Made by a program: the position numbers and the translations under genes. A stretch of 24,222 nucleotides of DNA from Purshia tridentata (taxonomy: Eukaryota; Streptophyta; Magnoliopsida; Rosales; Rosaceae): the NCBI GenBank assembly GCA_003254885.1, contig QANT01001180.1:1-24222 (forward strand). Reading direction: 5' to 3'. The notes under the pieces are model-generated. The model saw nothing but the letters and a program-made list of their open reading frames with translations. It did not search any database and was not told where the DNA came from. Of this stretch, positions 1 through 9,216 are shown one piece after another. How positions within the stretch are numbered: position 1 is the stretch's first letter; each line of letters begins with the position of its first letter.

Positions 1-427
1 TAACTTAAGTTTAAACACTTTTCTCTCCGTCCACTTACTGAGTCGTCTCATTAGATTTATTCTTTGTTGTTATTTTAAATTTTTCCCCCAGGTTGTAGCG
101 GTGGAACGGTCGAGCCAAAGACGTCGAGACACTATTATAAAGTTGTGAAGCAGTAGGAATTCATTTTCTTTGTATTTTATTTCTATAGTAAAGTTTGTAG
201 CACCACTCTGCAACTTAGTGAAAAACTTAATTAATTGGCTTTGAAATTTGGGTCGGAGACCCTTTGGATTGTGGTACTTAGAAGTGTTTTCCTTGCAGGT
301 CTGAGGAGAAAGGGTTCGTCCAATTTCAGGGGAGGTTCTGCCGAAATTTCGGTAGGATTTTTCTTGATATTGGATGCCCGCAGGACTACTCCGGGTTCTA
401 GGGTGGAATTCGGGGAGGGTCCTGTCA
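1..427 (+). mobile_element. Ty3/gypsy 5' LTR, 3' portion (subfamily A1), cut by window edge
   Basis: This stretch lies directly upstream of a primer-binding site and ends in the LTR-type dinucleotide CA at 426-427 (CCTGTCA). It aligns by eye with the reverse complement of about 9891-10330, the 3' end of the minus-strand solo LTR. Shared stretches include the TTTCCCCCAGGTT-like segment near 80-95 and the block around 330-427. The LTR start lies outside the window, so its length is unknown, but the related solo LTR is about 2.9 kb. The assignment rests on the adjacent PBS and on the homologous solo LTR. Confidence 0.85.
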
Positions 428-430
428 ATT

Positions 431-442
431 TGGTATCAGAGC
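431..442 (+). other. Primer-binding site, initiator tRNA-Met
   Basis: TGGTATCAGAGC is the canonical plant LTR-retrotransposon PBS, complementary to the 3' end of initiator tRNA-Met. It lies three bases after the LTR CA terminus. It primes minus-strand cDNA synthesis and fixes the LTR/internal boundary and the plus orientation. Confidence 0.95.
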
Positions 443-521
443 ATAGGTTTAGGATTCCTTTAGCTTTGCACGAAGTGTGCACCCTGGTTTATGACAGATT
501 CTTGGTTTTCTTATAGGAAAT

Positions 522-1695
522 ATGCCACCTCGACGTGGCCGACCGACGGGGGACCACCATAGGGTTAACGAAGGTGCAGACGAGACTGCACAAGGTTTCG
601 CTCAATCCTTGGATCGTTTAGTTGAGACGATGACTAATGTAGTGTATACACGTGGACCTATAGAAGGAGATTATAGTATTGAACGAGCCCATAGACTTGG
701 GGCTATCATCTTTAAGGGAACGACAGATCCTGGTGTAGCTAACGACTGGATAGTGAGATTAGAAAGAATTTTTGAGGTTATGAGGTGTCCAAATGAGGAA
801 AAGATTGCCCTAGCTCCATTTTTACTTGGAGGTGATGCTTATTTTTTAGTGGGAAATCGAAATAGCAAGGCTAACCGTTGATGAGATTACTTAGGAACGA
901 CAGATCCTGGTGTAGCTAACGACTGGATGGTGAGATTAGAAAGAATTTTTGAGGTTATGAGGTGTCCAGATGAGGAAAAGATTGCCCTAGCTCCATTTTT
1001 ACTTGGAGGTGATGCTTATTTTTTAGTGGGAAACCGAAATAGCAAGGCTAACCGTTGATGAGATTACTTGGGATAGGTTTAGAAGTGCTTTTTATGAGCA
1101 GTATTATCCCAGAGTGTACTGTGATGAGAAAAGGGTAGAATTCCAGAGGTTGAGACAGGGGTCCATGACAGTGGCAGAGTATGAGAGGAAATTTATAGAA
1201 CTTTCTAGATTTTGCCCGCATCTTGTGGTAGATGAAGGAGAAAAGTGCTCTAGATTTGAAGATGGTTTAAGAGAGGAAATTCGTACAACTGTTGCAGCTG
1301 CCATGCATACCAGTTACATTAGCCTGAGAGAGGCCACCATGAAAGTTGAAAGCTCTGTTACAGAAGGAAACAGAGGTGGAATGAGACGCCGTTATTATCA
1401 GAACACCATAATAGGTAGTCCTAGTCAAGGACCATCCAAAAAGGGCAGTTTTAGTTCTAGTTCTTCGGGAAGTGGTGGATTCCGAGGTTACCAACATGAT
1501 GTTGGTGGTAGGCAAAGTCCAGGACATAGTCATCAAACTGGAGACCAATCTATTTCTGGTAGTGCTAGTATCTCGGATTTCTCGGAAAGTCAGCGATCCG
1601 CTAGAGTTGGCGCTCACAGATATCCGGTTTGTGAGACATTATCATCGTCCTCACTTCTTCCTTTAGTTCTTGGCGGACTTGTTGGTCAATCATAA
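522..1695 (+). pseudogene. gag: Ty3/gypsy gag, frameshifted and 3'-truncated
   Basis: This encodes the capsid-type Gag of the element whose LTR ends at 427. The ATG at 522 starts MPPRRGRP, a common plant gypsy Gag N-terminus. About 80 residues on comes the retrotransposon gag domain (FKGTTDPGVANDW, then RLERIFEVMRCP). The frame breaks near 845: one extra base in a T run plus a TGG-to-TAG-like change replace the expected tryptophan pair, and the shifted frame stops at 881. The correct frame resumes after about 1035 (EIARLTVDEITWDRF) and runs through QYYPRVYCDEKRVEFQRL and GSMTVAEYERKFIELSRF into a serine/glycine-rich tail. Reading stops at 1695, before any clear CCHC zinc knuckle; no protease or pol follows. 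An in-frame-length 177-bp tandem duplication lies inside. The gene is non-functional; the family assignment is firm, the clade (chromovirus-like) less so. Confidence 0.9.
717..1070 (+). repeat. 177-bp tandem duplication inside gag
   Basis: Units 717-893 and 894-1070 differ at only a handful of positions. The unit length is a multiple of three (59 codons). Both units carry the same frameshift and nonsense change in the stretch that follows GGTGATGCTTATTTTTTAG, so the lesion existed before the duplication. Confidence 0.93.
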
Positions 1696-1901
1696 TATCC
1701 ACTTCCTACACAAGCAAATTGTTATTTAAAGGTGTATGATCAGGTGAGTTAGAATTCCAACCCAAGCTCAACCTCGCATATTCAAACCATGGCTAGCTGC
1801 CATGTAAATTTGGAGCAAAACTTTCATGTAGCATATTTTAAGGTTCAAGCATTTAAAATTTAAATTTTCTGACTTCATATATTAGTTTTATGGTTTTAGC
1901 C
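1696..1901. other. Unassigned AT-rich spacer
   Basis: These 206 bases lie between the end of gag homology and the next LTR. No ORF, terminal repeat or PBS is visible. They may be decayed internal sequence of the gypsy element: the gag zinc-knuckle region would be expected here but I cannot recognise it. Confidence 0.5.
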
Positions 1902-2108
1902 TGTAACACCCCGCACTTTCAAAAGTGGCTTTGAAAAGCTTTTTAAAAGTTTTCGGGATTTTAATTTGGAAAGTAAAGCGTTTTGGACGTTGTTCAAATT
2001 TTAAAGTTTGACTTTTAAAGTTGGGGCAAAAAGTTGACTTTTTGTTCGGGAGGACTTTTTGCGTTGACCTTGGGTTCGTTGGAAAGGTCTCGTCCTCACG
2101 AGTTCGTA

Positions 2109-2115
2109 GACACGT
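2109..2115 (-). promoter_or_regulatory. ABRE-like ACGTGTC motif in A2 LTR copy 1
   Basis: GACACGT on the plus strand is ACGTGTC on the minus strand and fits the plant ABRE consensus ACGTGKC. It sits in a block (ACGAGTTCGTAGACACGTAG) that is identical in both A2 LTRs and conserved in the minus-strand solo LTR, about 210 bp from the LTR start. Function is inferred only. Confidence 0.4.
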
Positions 2116-3532
2116 AGCACGCGTCGAACGGAGCTACAGTTTGAACGTTACGGACGTGTGAAGGGAAGGACAAATTGGTAATTTTGGCAAAGTTGGATTT
2201 TAAAAGGGGCACACAACCCCAGGAATATCTTAGATTTCTCTCTCCTCTTTCCCGACGCTTCTCTCTTCCTCGCGAGTGCTCTCTCCAGCCGCGACTTTCG
2301 CCGGCGCGTGGGGGCGCGTCCGGCGGCGGCTGAGGCTGATTATCGGCTCGCCGTGCTCGCGCCGCCTTCCTCTTCCCTCCGGTGGTGGCGCCTCCTCCCG
2401 AAACAGCCCGGAAAGAGAGAATCCGAGAGTGCACCGTGGGTGATCGGCGGCGATCTTGACGTTTCCGGCGACGACGAGGTTCAGCGACTGCCCAGATCTC
2501 TTCCTCTCGTCGAGCCCAACGTGTTGGTGGGTTCGATTGACCCGTGGGACCGCTGTGGACAGCGGATCAAGTGTGGGTGTGCCGCCGGCTTTCCGGCCAG
2601 TTTTTGTCAGTTTCCGGCCACTTTTGGCCGTCGACCAAGGTTCGAGAATTGATCCCCTCGATCTCCTCTACGTCCCTGTGTAGTTTGTTTTAGCTAAACG
2701 CAACTTTTGTTTTTGGCAGTTGACCGCCCATTGACCGTCGTGGGACCCGCTGTGTGTGACGGTTCCAGCGACCGTTCCTTGGTTTTCAACCTCGGGCCAA
2801 CCACCCGAGCTTGTGGGTGAGTTCTCGGACCTTCCGCGTGGTTTCCGAGGGTCGGGTAGCCACCGTGCGTGGTGGTTCCCGCCCGTTTTCGTGATTTTTG
2901 GCTTGGTTAGCGGATTGGTTGTGAAACTTGTTTGGTTATTGGTTGTCTTGTCTTAACAGGTACGCTCGGCTTGGGAATTTGTATTCCCGATGCCATTATG
3001 CTGCCGGATTTTAGAATCTGATCATTGGAGCCACGAAGGACACGAAGGGCAGTTCAGGCTTTTCGCGCGGTCACAATGAGTGAACCTAGGACCCTTTAAT
3101 CCTCAGTTTAGTTAGTTATTTGGTTGCTTGTGTGCTTGTGTGTTTGATTTGGTTTCGGGTTACTAGTTAAGGGGGGTTACAGAATTAGGATTGGAATACC
3201 GATAATTTAAGGATTATTTGAGGTTACAGAATTAAGTAATGTTTGGAACTTTAGTGAGGACTAAGTAAGGATCAGTGATTGTGTTGAGGGTTTGTGAATT
3301 CCAGTTGGAGACTTTCGGTTAGGATTGGGATTCCCAGGATTTTAAGATTATTGTTTGTTAAGATGATTTGGTGTGGATTTCGGTTTTGGGAAACTGATTT
3401 TAAGAACTCAGTTTACTCTTGGTTAAAGATAAAGATTTGATCTTATTTGTCAGTTTTTGGAAACTTTGGTTATTTAAGAAGGGATTTTATTAGTTGTGAT
3501 TTGAAGAACTTAAAAGTGGATTTAAATTGCCG

Positions 3533-3796
3533 TATGAGTACCCAGCTACAGATAAGTTCAGTAAGGTCTTTGGGACCCATCGTGACACACACATAGGCTT
3601 TGGGCCGTGTGTTGCGGTGCCTCGCCCCTTGGGGGCAGCTCTGCGTGCACGTATGACCAGTTTATATGAGTACCCAGCTACAGATAAGTTCAGTAAGGGA
3701 TTTGGGACCCATCGTGACACACACATAGGCTTTGGGCCGTGTGTTGCGGTGCCTCGCCCTTTGGGGGCAGCTCTGCGTGCACGTATGACCAGTTAT
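3533..3796 (+). repeat. 132-bp direct tandem repeat, two units
   Basis: Units 3533-3664 and 3665-3796 are nearly identical and start TATGAGTACCCAGC. Because 132 is divisible by three, one frame stays open across both, but this lies inside an LTR and is not treated as a gene. The core of the unit recurs once in the minus-strand solo LTR (about 10700-10815) and once in the old LTR fragment at about 15460-15590. Confidence 0.93.
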
Positions 3797-3955
3797 TTGC
3801 CCTGCCTGTACGATGCAGAATTCCGTACAGGTGTATGGCCAGTTAGCTTTGCCCTGCCTGTACGATGCAGAATTCCGTGCAGGTGTATGGCCAGTTAGAT
3901 TCGCCCTGCTCGTACGATGCAGCATTGCGTACGAGTGTATGGCCAGTTTTCCAGG
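3797..3955 (+). repeat. 52-bp tandem repeat, three units with internal stems
   Basis: The word GCCCTGC recurs at 3799, 3851 and 3903 with 52-bp spacing. Each unit contains a CGTAC-centred inverted pair (CCTGTAC...GTACAGG in the first) and ends in GTATGGCCAGTT. In the third unit both arms have changed in a pairing-compatible way (CTCGTACG with CGTACGAG), which suggests the stem is maintained or was gene-converted. Confidence 0.88.
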
Positions 3956-4580
3956 GTACTTAGATGATGGTTTTATTTATATTGTTAGCTTACAGTTGTT
4001 CTTAAGAATTATAGATTTCAGTTCTTAATTGATATTTTGGGAACCTGACTAGTTTTATTGATTTATCGGAGTTTTCAGTTCTTGTTTTATAAATTGGGAC
4101 TTTGATCAGCTTTATTGTTTTCTAAAAGAGTTTGCAAAATGGATTTCAAACGCGGGTTTCTACAAAGAGTTTTCAGTGGATTTATAAAATGTTTTAAAAC
4201 TAAGGGAATCTCAAGGGGTGACAGTGAAGTGTTGGGAAACTTTGAATTTAAAGGTTTAGGCGAGAATTGATTACCGGGGTTCGAGTAACAAAGGTCATTT
4301 GAGATTTAAGGGTAAGTAAAAGATTTCGGAGTATCAATGGTTTTAGTTGAGGATTTAGTGTGTTCTAAAGGTTATTTGAGGATAGTGGAAGGATTAATTG
4401 AGGTAGTACAGATTTGGGACAGTGATTTGGTTTGGGTAGAGAACTGATGTTTAGGTTAAGGATTATGATTTATGATTTATGATTTGTAACTTGCGGCTTG
4501 ACTGTGCTTGAGGCATTAAGATGGTTTGTGATTGATCATATTTATTGAATTATTAATTTGAGGTTTTCATTTAGATTTCA

Positions 4581-4675
4581 CTCACACGAGCTCTAGTGAG
4601 CTTACCGGGTTTGTGTGTAAACCCGGTGCACCTGTGGTTGGGTGCAGGGTTCGATTTTGCAGGTTGAGCAACCTG
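4581..4675 (+). other. Cluster of four hairpins near the 3' end of A2 LTR copy 1
   Basis: There are four successive inverted repeats: 4581-4590/4591-4600 (CTCACACGAG with CTCTAGTGAG, 8 of 10 pairs); 4604-4612/4619-4627 (ACCGGGTTT with AAACCCGGT, perfect, 6-nt loop); 4627-4632/4641-4646 (TGCACC with GGTGCA); and 4660-4665/4670-4675 (CAGGTT with AACCTG, 4-nt loop). All are conserved in the second A2 copy except one mismatch in the last stem. Confidence 0.85.
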
Positions 4676-4916
4676 AGGAGGTAGTGGAGAGAAGACGAGG
4701 CAGCGGGACCAGCAGCAGTTTTAGAAAACTTATTTTACGGTTTTATTTTAGGGTAAAAGATTTTACACTTGGTTTTATGTGAATTGTTTTGTAAAGTTAC
4801 AGTGATTTCAGTAAATTATTTTATATTCATGGCTCATGTTTCAGAAAAAGGGCCCATAGGAAACAGTTGTCAGTTTTCAGCAGTTTAGTCACGTGCCCGA
4901 GGGTCGGGGTGTGTCA

Positions 4917-6362
4917 GATCTAGTTTCTAAAATGGATAATTTTAAGAATGACAACTGCCCATTCTTATCTATAGTCATCCTAAGATTCATTCTAAGGACA
5001 ACCAGATCGTGAACTATTTTGGCTACTTATGGAGGGCCTATTGTGGGCTGCCATGTGTCTTGGAAAAGTGTGAACGTAGGCATACCTACAGCTAGGGGTG
5101 TCATTTGGTGTGAGCTCTACATTTATTCTTTATCAGCTGGGTATTTTTCAAGAAAGGCTCCCTCTTGGTTTTTGGGTGTTCTTGATTTGAAACAAGAAAA
5201 TGTTTTGAAGTTCAAAATCTTTATTTCTCTTGTTACTTTATTTTCTTGCCAAAAATCTGAAAGTGTTTTAAAATCTATTTTGATTTTCCATTATTATATA
5301 AACACTCTCATATAGGTGAATCTCCATTAGCCTCTTCAAATCTTTGTAGTTTGAGGAGATTGATTTTTATACTTCCTTTCATACAATATCATTGCTGATT
5401 TCACTATGGGTTTTGCGGTCTAGTGCCATGGGGTGATTGAGCTTGGAGATGCACTTGCCACCTACATAATTGACTGGATGCTCTGCCTTTGAAGGTTGCA
5501 CAAATGGTAAGCTAGTTGCCACTTATGTCTAGACTTAGGTGAATGAGCTTGTGTGCTGTTATTGCCTTTGTATTGAACCTTCATTATAGTGAATTGCCTA
5601 GTTAGCGAATTGACCTCCAATTTTTTAACCATTGATGGTTTTTCTAGGTGAACAATTTAATTGTTTCTATCTTTGTTTTGCTGGGTTTATCTTACGTGAG
5701 GATAATTTGTGTTTAACACTTTATCACACACTATTACCCTTTGGTTTATTCTTGATTTTTTTAAAATGATTAATTGAAATTAATCTTAATTCACACACCT
5801 TGCATTAGTTGTGGCTAGCATTAGGACGCCAATGTGATGGATTCTTGAGTGTCTAGGTTGTCACTCCTCTAGTGTGTGTTTGAAATTAATACTTGAATAT
5901 TTGATGTGTATTCTTGAACTGTTAATCTGTCGTGCAGATTGTTAAGTGTTTGATTGGTTAAGTCCTGTCAAATAATTTTAAATTTGGGTCTAATCACAGA
6001 TCGGTGTTTTACTTAGGTGTATTAGGTAGTTAAATCACCTTATACCAAACTTCAAGCTAACTAGATCAACTTGGGGTATATATGAGTCAGTACTTTCATA
6101 GATAAGCCATGGGGATGTGTTTGGGCTGTTTGGTAGATTAGGTTAGTGGCAACAATACTTTGGTATATGTGTGGATTTGGAAATTGCACATGGCATGTAA
6201 GTGGCATATTTTTTTTTTTTTTGTATATGGCATAGCTTTATGAGAGTAATATAAGTATTAATTAACTTCCTTGATTTATTAGTATTTTATAAATTCCAAA
6301 GTCTTTATTATTAATTGTGGACTATTTTAGAGAGTTAGGGAAACAATGTGGAACCATGACTG
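4917..6362. other. Unassigned AT-rich region
   Basis: No TE protein, PBS, clear terminal repeat or convincing gene is visible. A 98-codon ORF at 5019-5315 has no recognisable motif and is probably chance. A poly-T run lies near 6210-6224. This could be host intergenic or intronic sequence, or a very old LTR. Confidence 0.5.
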
Positions 6363-6998
6363 CACTAAAAAATTTATAACATAACATTTGCACACAGTTT
6401 CTTGGTGACATGCCACCAAGCTCATATAAAACATTTTTATATACAACGTTTTCACGTTGAAAACCGTTGCATATACTTACCACTAACAATGGCTCAAAAT
6501 TTAAAACCATTGTCTAATAAAAAAAATTTATAACGGTTTAACCTAAAAACTGTTGTGAAGAGAGAGTATATATGCAATGGTTTCCAAACAAAATCCATTG
6601 TTTGAAATGGTTTACTAAGTTAGTTCAAAGCATATACAACAATTTCTCATAAATACTCGACGTCTTGAGTACTATTTCACTACAGCTTTTTTACCTATAA
6701 CAGTGGTAAAAGGCATACCATTAGTGATACAAAAAGTTGTATGAAATCTTATTAACTATAGATATGAAATAGAAACCATTGTCTATATAAATGCTCAACA
6801 ACGATAACCTTCAACCCATTAGTTTTCTAGTGTATATATACAACAATTTTGCTTGTAGAACCATTGTATAATATCTCACAAGACAACTAATAATACCATT
6901 TGTATTTATGCCCCAATAGACTACAGTCGAATATACAATGGTTAAGTTCAAAAATAAATAATCGTGAATATCTGTCATGTATTTACTTTATTGTAGTA
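6363..6998. mobile_element. Possible non-autonomous CACTA-like element (decayed)
   Basis: The left end begins CACTAAAAAATTTATAACA at 6363. The right end, read inward on the minus strand, begins TACTACAATAAAGTAAATAC, giving a degenerate terminal inverted repeat of about 24 bp. Between them are repeated imperfect palindromes built from CAACGGTTTT/CAATGGTTTT words and their complements, for example around 6446-6473 and 6485-6515. Clustered subterminal repeats of this type are characteristic of CACTA (En/Spm) elements. The flanking triplets (CTG left, ATG right) do not match perfectly, and an alternative left end exists at the CACTACA at 6678. No transposase is present. Superfamily confidence is moderate to low. 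Confidence 0.45.
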
Positions 6999-6999
6999 A

Positions 7000-8050
7000 T
7001 GTATGGTGGCCAATCAAAGAGATTATACAACCTAGCATGTCAATTCTAATAGATAATAGAAATTTATTGCATACAGACATTAAATCAATCACACGGAGAT
7101 AAGGGTCACCATAATTGGAATTTCATCTTTCATCTTAATATGCAAGAACAATTAAACTAACTAATCATAACAAACAGATTCAGAAACCAAACTATAATAT
7201 CATAAATAAATTCCCAATCCATTGTTGAGTAATAAACTAAGTTAAACTAAACAACTAAAATAAAACAAAGAAATCACAAAGGAGGTGCATCACAAGAGAA
7301 GAACAAGAGAAAGACCACCCAAGAAAGTAGCACACGGCTAGGGTTAGCTATGGTCTTGGCAAAGCTTCTCTCTTCTCCCTTTCAATGTTGACTCCTCTCT
7401 CTCTTTCTAAAATCTGAACTTTACCCCTTTCTGATGTGTACAAATAATTGAATAAGGATGTCGATCTATTTATAGTGAAGAAGAGGTGAGTAGTCCTACT
7501 AGAGTTGGGAAGAGTTTCCTTGGCCACAAAGGTAAACAATCAATTAAAATCAAGGTTTTAGTGGCTAGGGATTTGCGGCAATATTTAGGCCTTGGCCCAT
7601 TAGGTCATGTGCATACAGGGAAGCCCCTAAACCCTAATAACTTGTGGCATAGGCTTGTGCCTCCTTCCTTGTAGCTTGTTTACTTGGTGCACTTCCTTAT
7701 TACTTGGATGACTTAAGGCCTACATGTATAAGAAACTTCTAGTCCCACTAGGAATCCTTGTTCAATTGGGAAACCTAACTCAAATATAATTTCACTTTTA
7801 CCATCTTGCCCCTTATAAGTCCTAGTGACTTTCGGACTCCTTCTTCAACCAGGATTAGGTTTCCTAGTTCAATTAGGATTTTATACTTCCACTAGGATTT
7901 CAAATTTTTGATCTTGGACACTTCCCCTCTAAACTTGACCTTTAAGAATACTCTTTTTACTAGGTTTTCAGATTTCCTAATTCAATCAGGATTTTTTCAA
8001 TTTTCCTAGTTTGATTAAGAAATGTCCAAAACTTTTTTCATTTTTGCTTC
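7000..8050 (-). other. Minus-strand LTR-like or promoter/leader-like stretch
   Basis: Read on the minus strand, the region has several TAGGATTCCTAGT-like words (7740-7990), a TATA-box-like CTATAAATAG (7466-7475 on plus), then a GA-rich leader. That order resembles U3-TATA-R of plant copia LTRs. A possible minus-strand start is TGTAGGTTAG, ending near 8060. I could not find a PBS, a matching LTR or the other boundary, so a host promoter with a 5' leader is an alternative. Confidence 0.3.
7466..7475 (-). promoter_or_regulatory. TATA-box-like motif (minus strand)
   Basis: CTATAAATAG on the minus strand is a good plant TATA box. It is followed at a plausible distance by a purine-rich leader-like sequence in the minus direction (7440 down to 7370). 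No downstream gene is recognisable. Confidence 0.35.
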
Positions 8051-8189
8051 TTCTAACCTACAAAAAACATTGTTGTTGTCTTTTATACATATGGACAAAG
8101 AGGTGTGTATCTAAAACCAGAACAAATACCACCACCCCAACCACAAGCAAAAAATGAAGGAAAGAAAATTTATGATTCATAAAGCCAAA

Positions 8190-8432
8190 ACATAACTAAG
8201 CAAAGGAATACTGTCTTCTCATAAGCTGAAACCACAACCAAAGATTAAGGAAAGAAGTTATGATTCATAGATCCAAAAAATAACTAAGAAAAATGTATAC
8301 TACTCATGTTNACATAACTAAGCAAAGGAATACTGTCTTCTCATAAGCTAAAACCACAACCAAAGATTAAGGAAAGAAGTTATGATTCATAGATCCAAAA
8401 AATAACTAAGAAAAATGTATACTGCTCATGTT
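8190..8432 (+). repeat. 122-bp tandem duplication with an ambiguous base at the junction
   Basis: Units 8190-8311 and 8312-8432 both run from ACATAACTAAGCAAAGG to CTCATGTT. By eye they differ at two positions (CTGAAACC vs CTAAAACC; ACTACTC vs ACTGCTC). The single N at 8311 is the last base of the first unit. The sequence just before (about 8150-8190) is a partial diverged extra unit. Confidence 0.9.
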
Positions 8433-9216
8433 GGGAAGAGATAAAAGACCAAAAAAGATAAAAGAAAAAAAAAAGAAAAAAAAGACGGAGGGCAGAAACA
8501 AATACAGATTGTGTAGATTAATTTATTCTGCTCATTAAAGCAAGAATGTAAACTATCAAAATCTTCTAGAGAACTAAAATGCTGTAAATCTCAAAAGTAA
8601 ATAGGAATATTCAATGTTGCCAATGTTGATCCACGTTAGTTACTTTGTCAAAGCCCATCAAATAGGAAATTACATAATAACAAAATATAAGAACTTGAAT
8701 GCATTAGTACTAACTAAACCAACAAGACAGGCATTTTCCTAAAAATCAGTGTTATCACATAACATATAACATGCAAACGTGTGAAACAACATATACTCAC
8801 ATACAGCTGATATAAGGCCAAATGCCAAGGAGCCAGTTATCTCAAGATATATTTATCAAACATTAACAGGTGTGGATAAAAAGTTAGCATACACAAGTTT
8901 TAGTAACTTTAAGCAATTCCCATTAGAGAAGCAAACCATGTTGGATAATAAAAACAATTTGTTGCTCTGGGCGCTAATGGAAGATGGCAATAAGTTTCTG
9001 ACGGGCAAAGACTAATAAATTCGGTCTCAATATGACCCAACCAAATGGCAAAATTCAACAGCCTACCAAGCAAGAAACAAATTAAAGCACGAAGCTAAAA
9101 ATAGATGACATCCCTTGCCCATAGCCCACACATTAATACACAAAAACTGGAAACGGATTAGAAAGAAACAAAGAGAGAAAAAAGCAAACTAAAACTAACT
9201 GCAAAAAAAAAACTAA
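8433..9216. other. Unassigned AT-rich region
   Basis: An A-rich tract (8446-8484) is followed by unremarkable AT-rich DNA. No ORF, terminal repeat or RNA gene was seen. Confidence 0.5.

Larger units (their letters stand above)
1902..4916 (+). mobile_element. Complete ~3.0-kb LTR, subfamily A2 (copy 1), probably solo
   Basis: It begins TGTAACACCCCG and ends CGGGGTGTGTCA, giving TG...CA ends with near-inverted 12-bp termini (10 of 12 match). A second copy with the same ends lies at 20709-22713. The layout is an AT-rich start, a conserved ACGT-containing block (about 2095-2145), a CT-rich leader, a GC-rich region (about 2240-2900), AT-rich sequence with tandem repeats (3533-3950) and a hairpin cluster (4581-4675). 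No PBS follows 4916 and no polypurine tract or gag flanks it, so it is probably a solo or rearranged LTR. The flanking pentamers TAGCC and GATCT do not match, so insertion was followed by recombination or rearrangement. ORFs in its GC-rich part are probably not coding. Confidence 0.85.

Noticed and set aside
431..442. tRNA-like sequence
   Set aside because: Only the 12-nt complement of the tRNA-Met 3' end is present, i.e. a primer-binding site. The same applies at 17096 and 18766.
2308..2683. Two overlapping ORFs (114 and 75 codons) in A2 LTR copy 1, with close counterparts at 21250-21493 in copy 2
   Set aside because: They lie in a GC-rich, stop-poor LTR leader. Conservation is at the DNA level in every frame; by eye several of the differences change amino acids, with no synonymous bias. 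No known domain.
3527..3898. ORF with a 44-residue tandem repeat
   Set aside because: It is produced by the 132-bp LTR tandem repeat whose length happens to be divisible by three. It lies in AT-rich LTR context, and the corresponding A1 and older copies do not keep the frame.
5019..5315. 98-codon ORF
   Set aside because: No motif, no neighbouring gene structure, and the composition is that of the surrounding AT-rich DNA.
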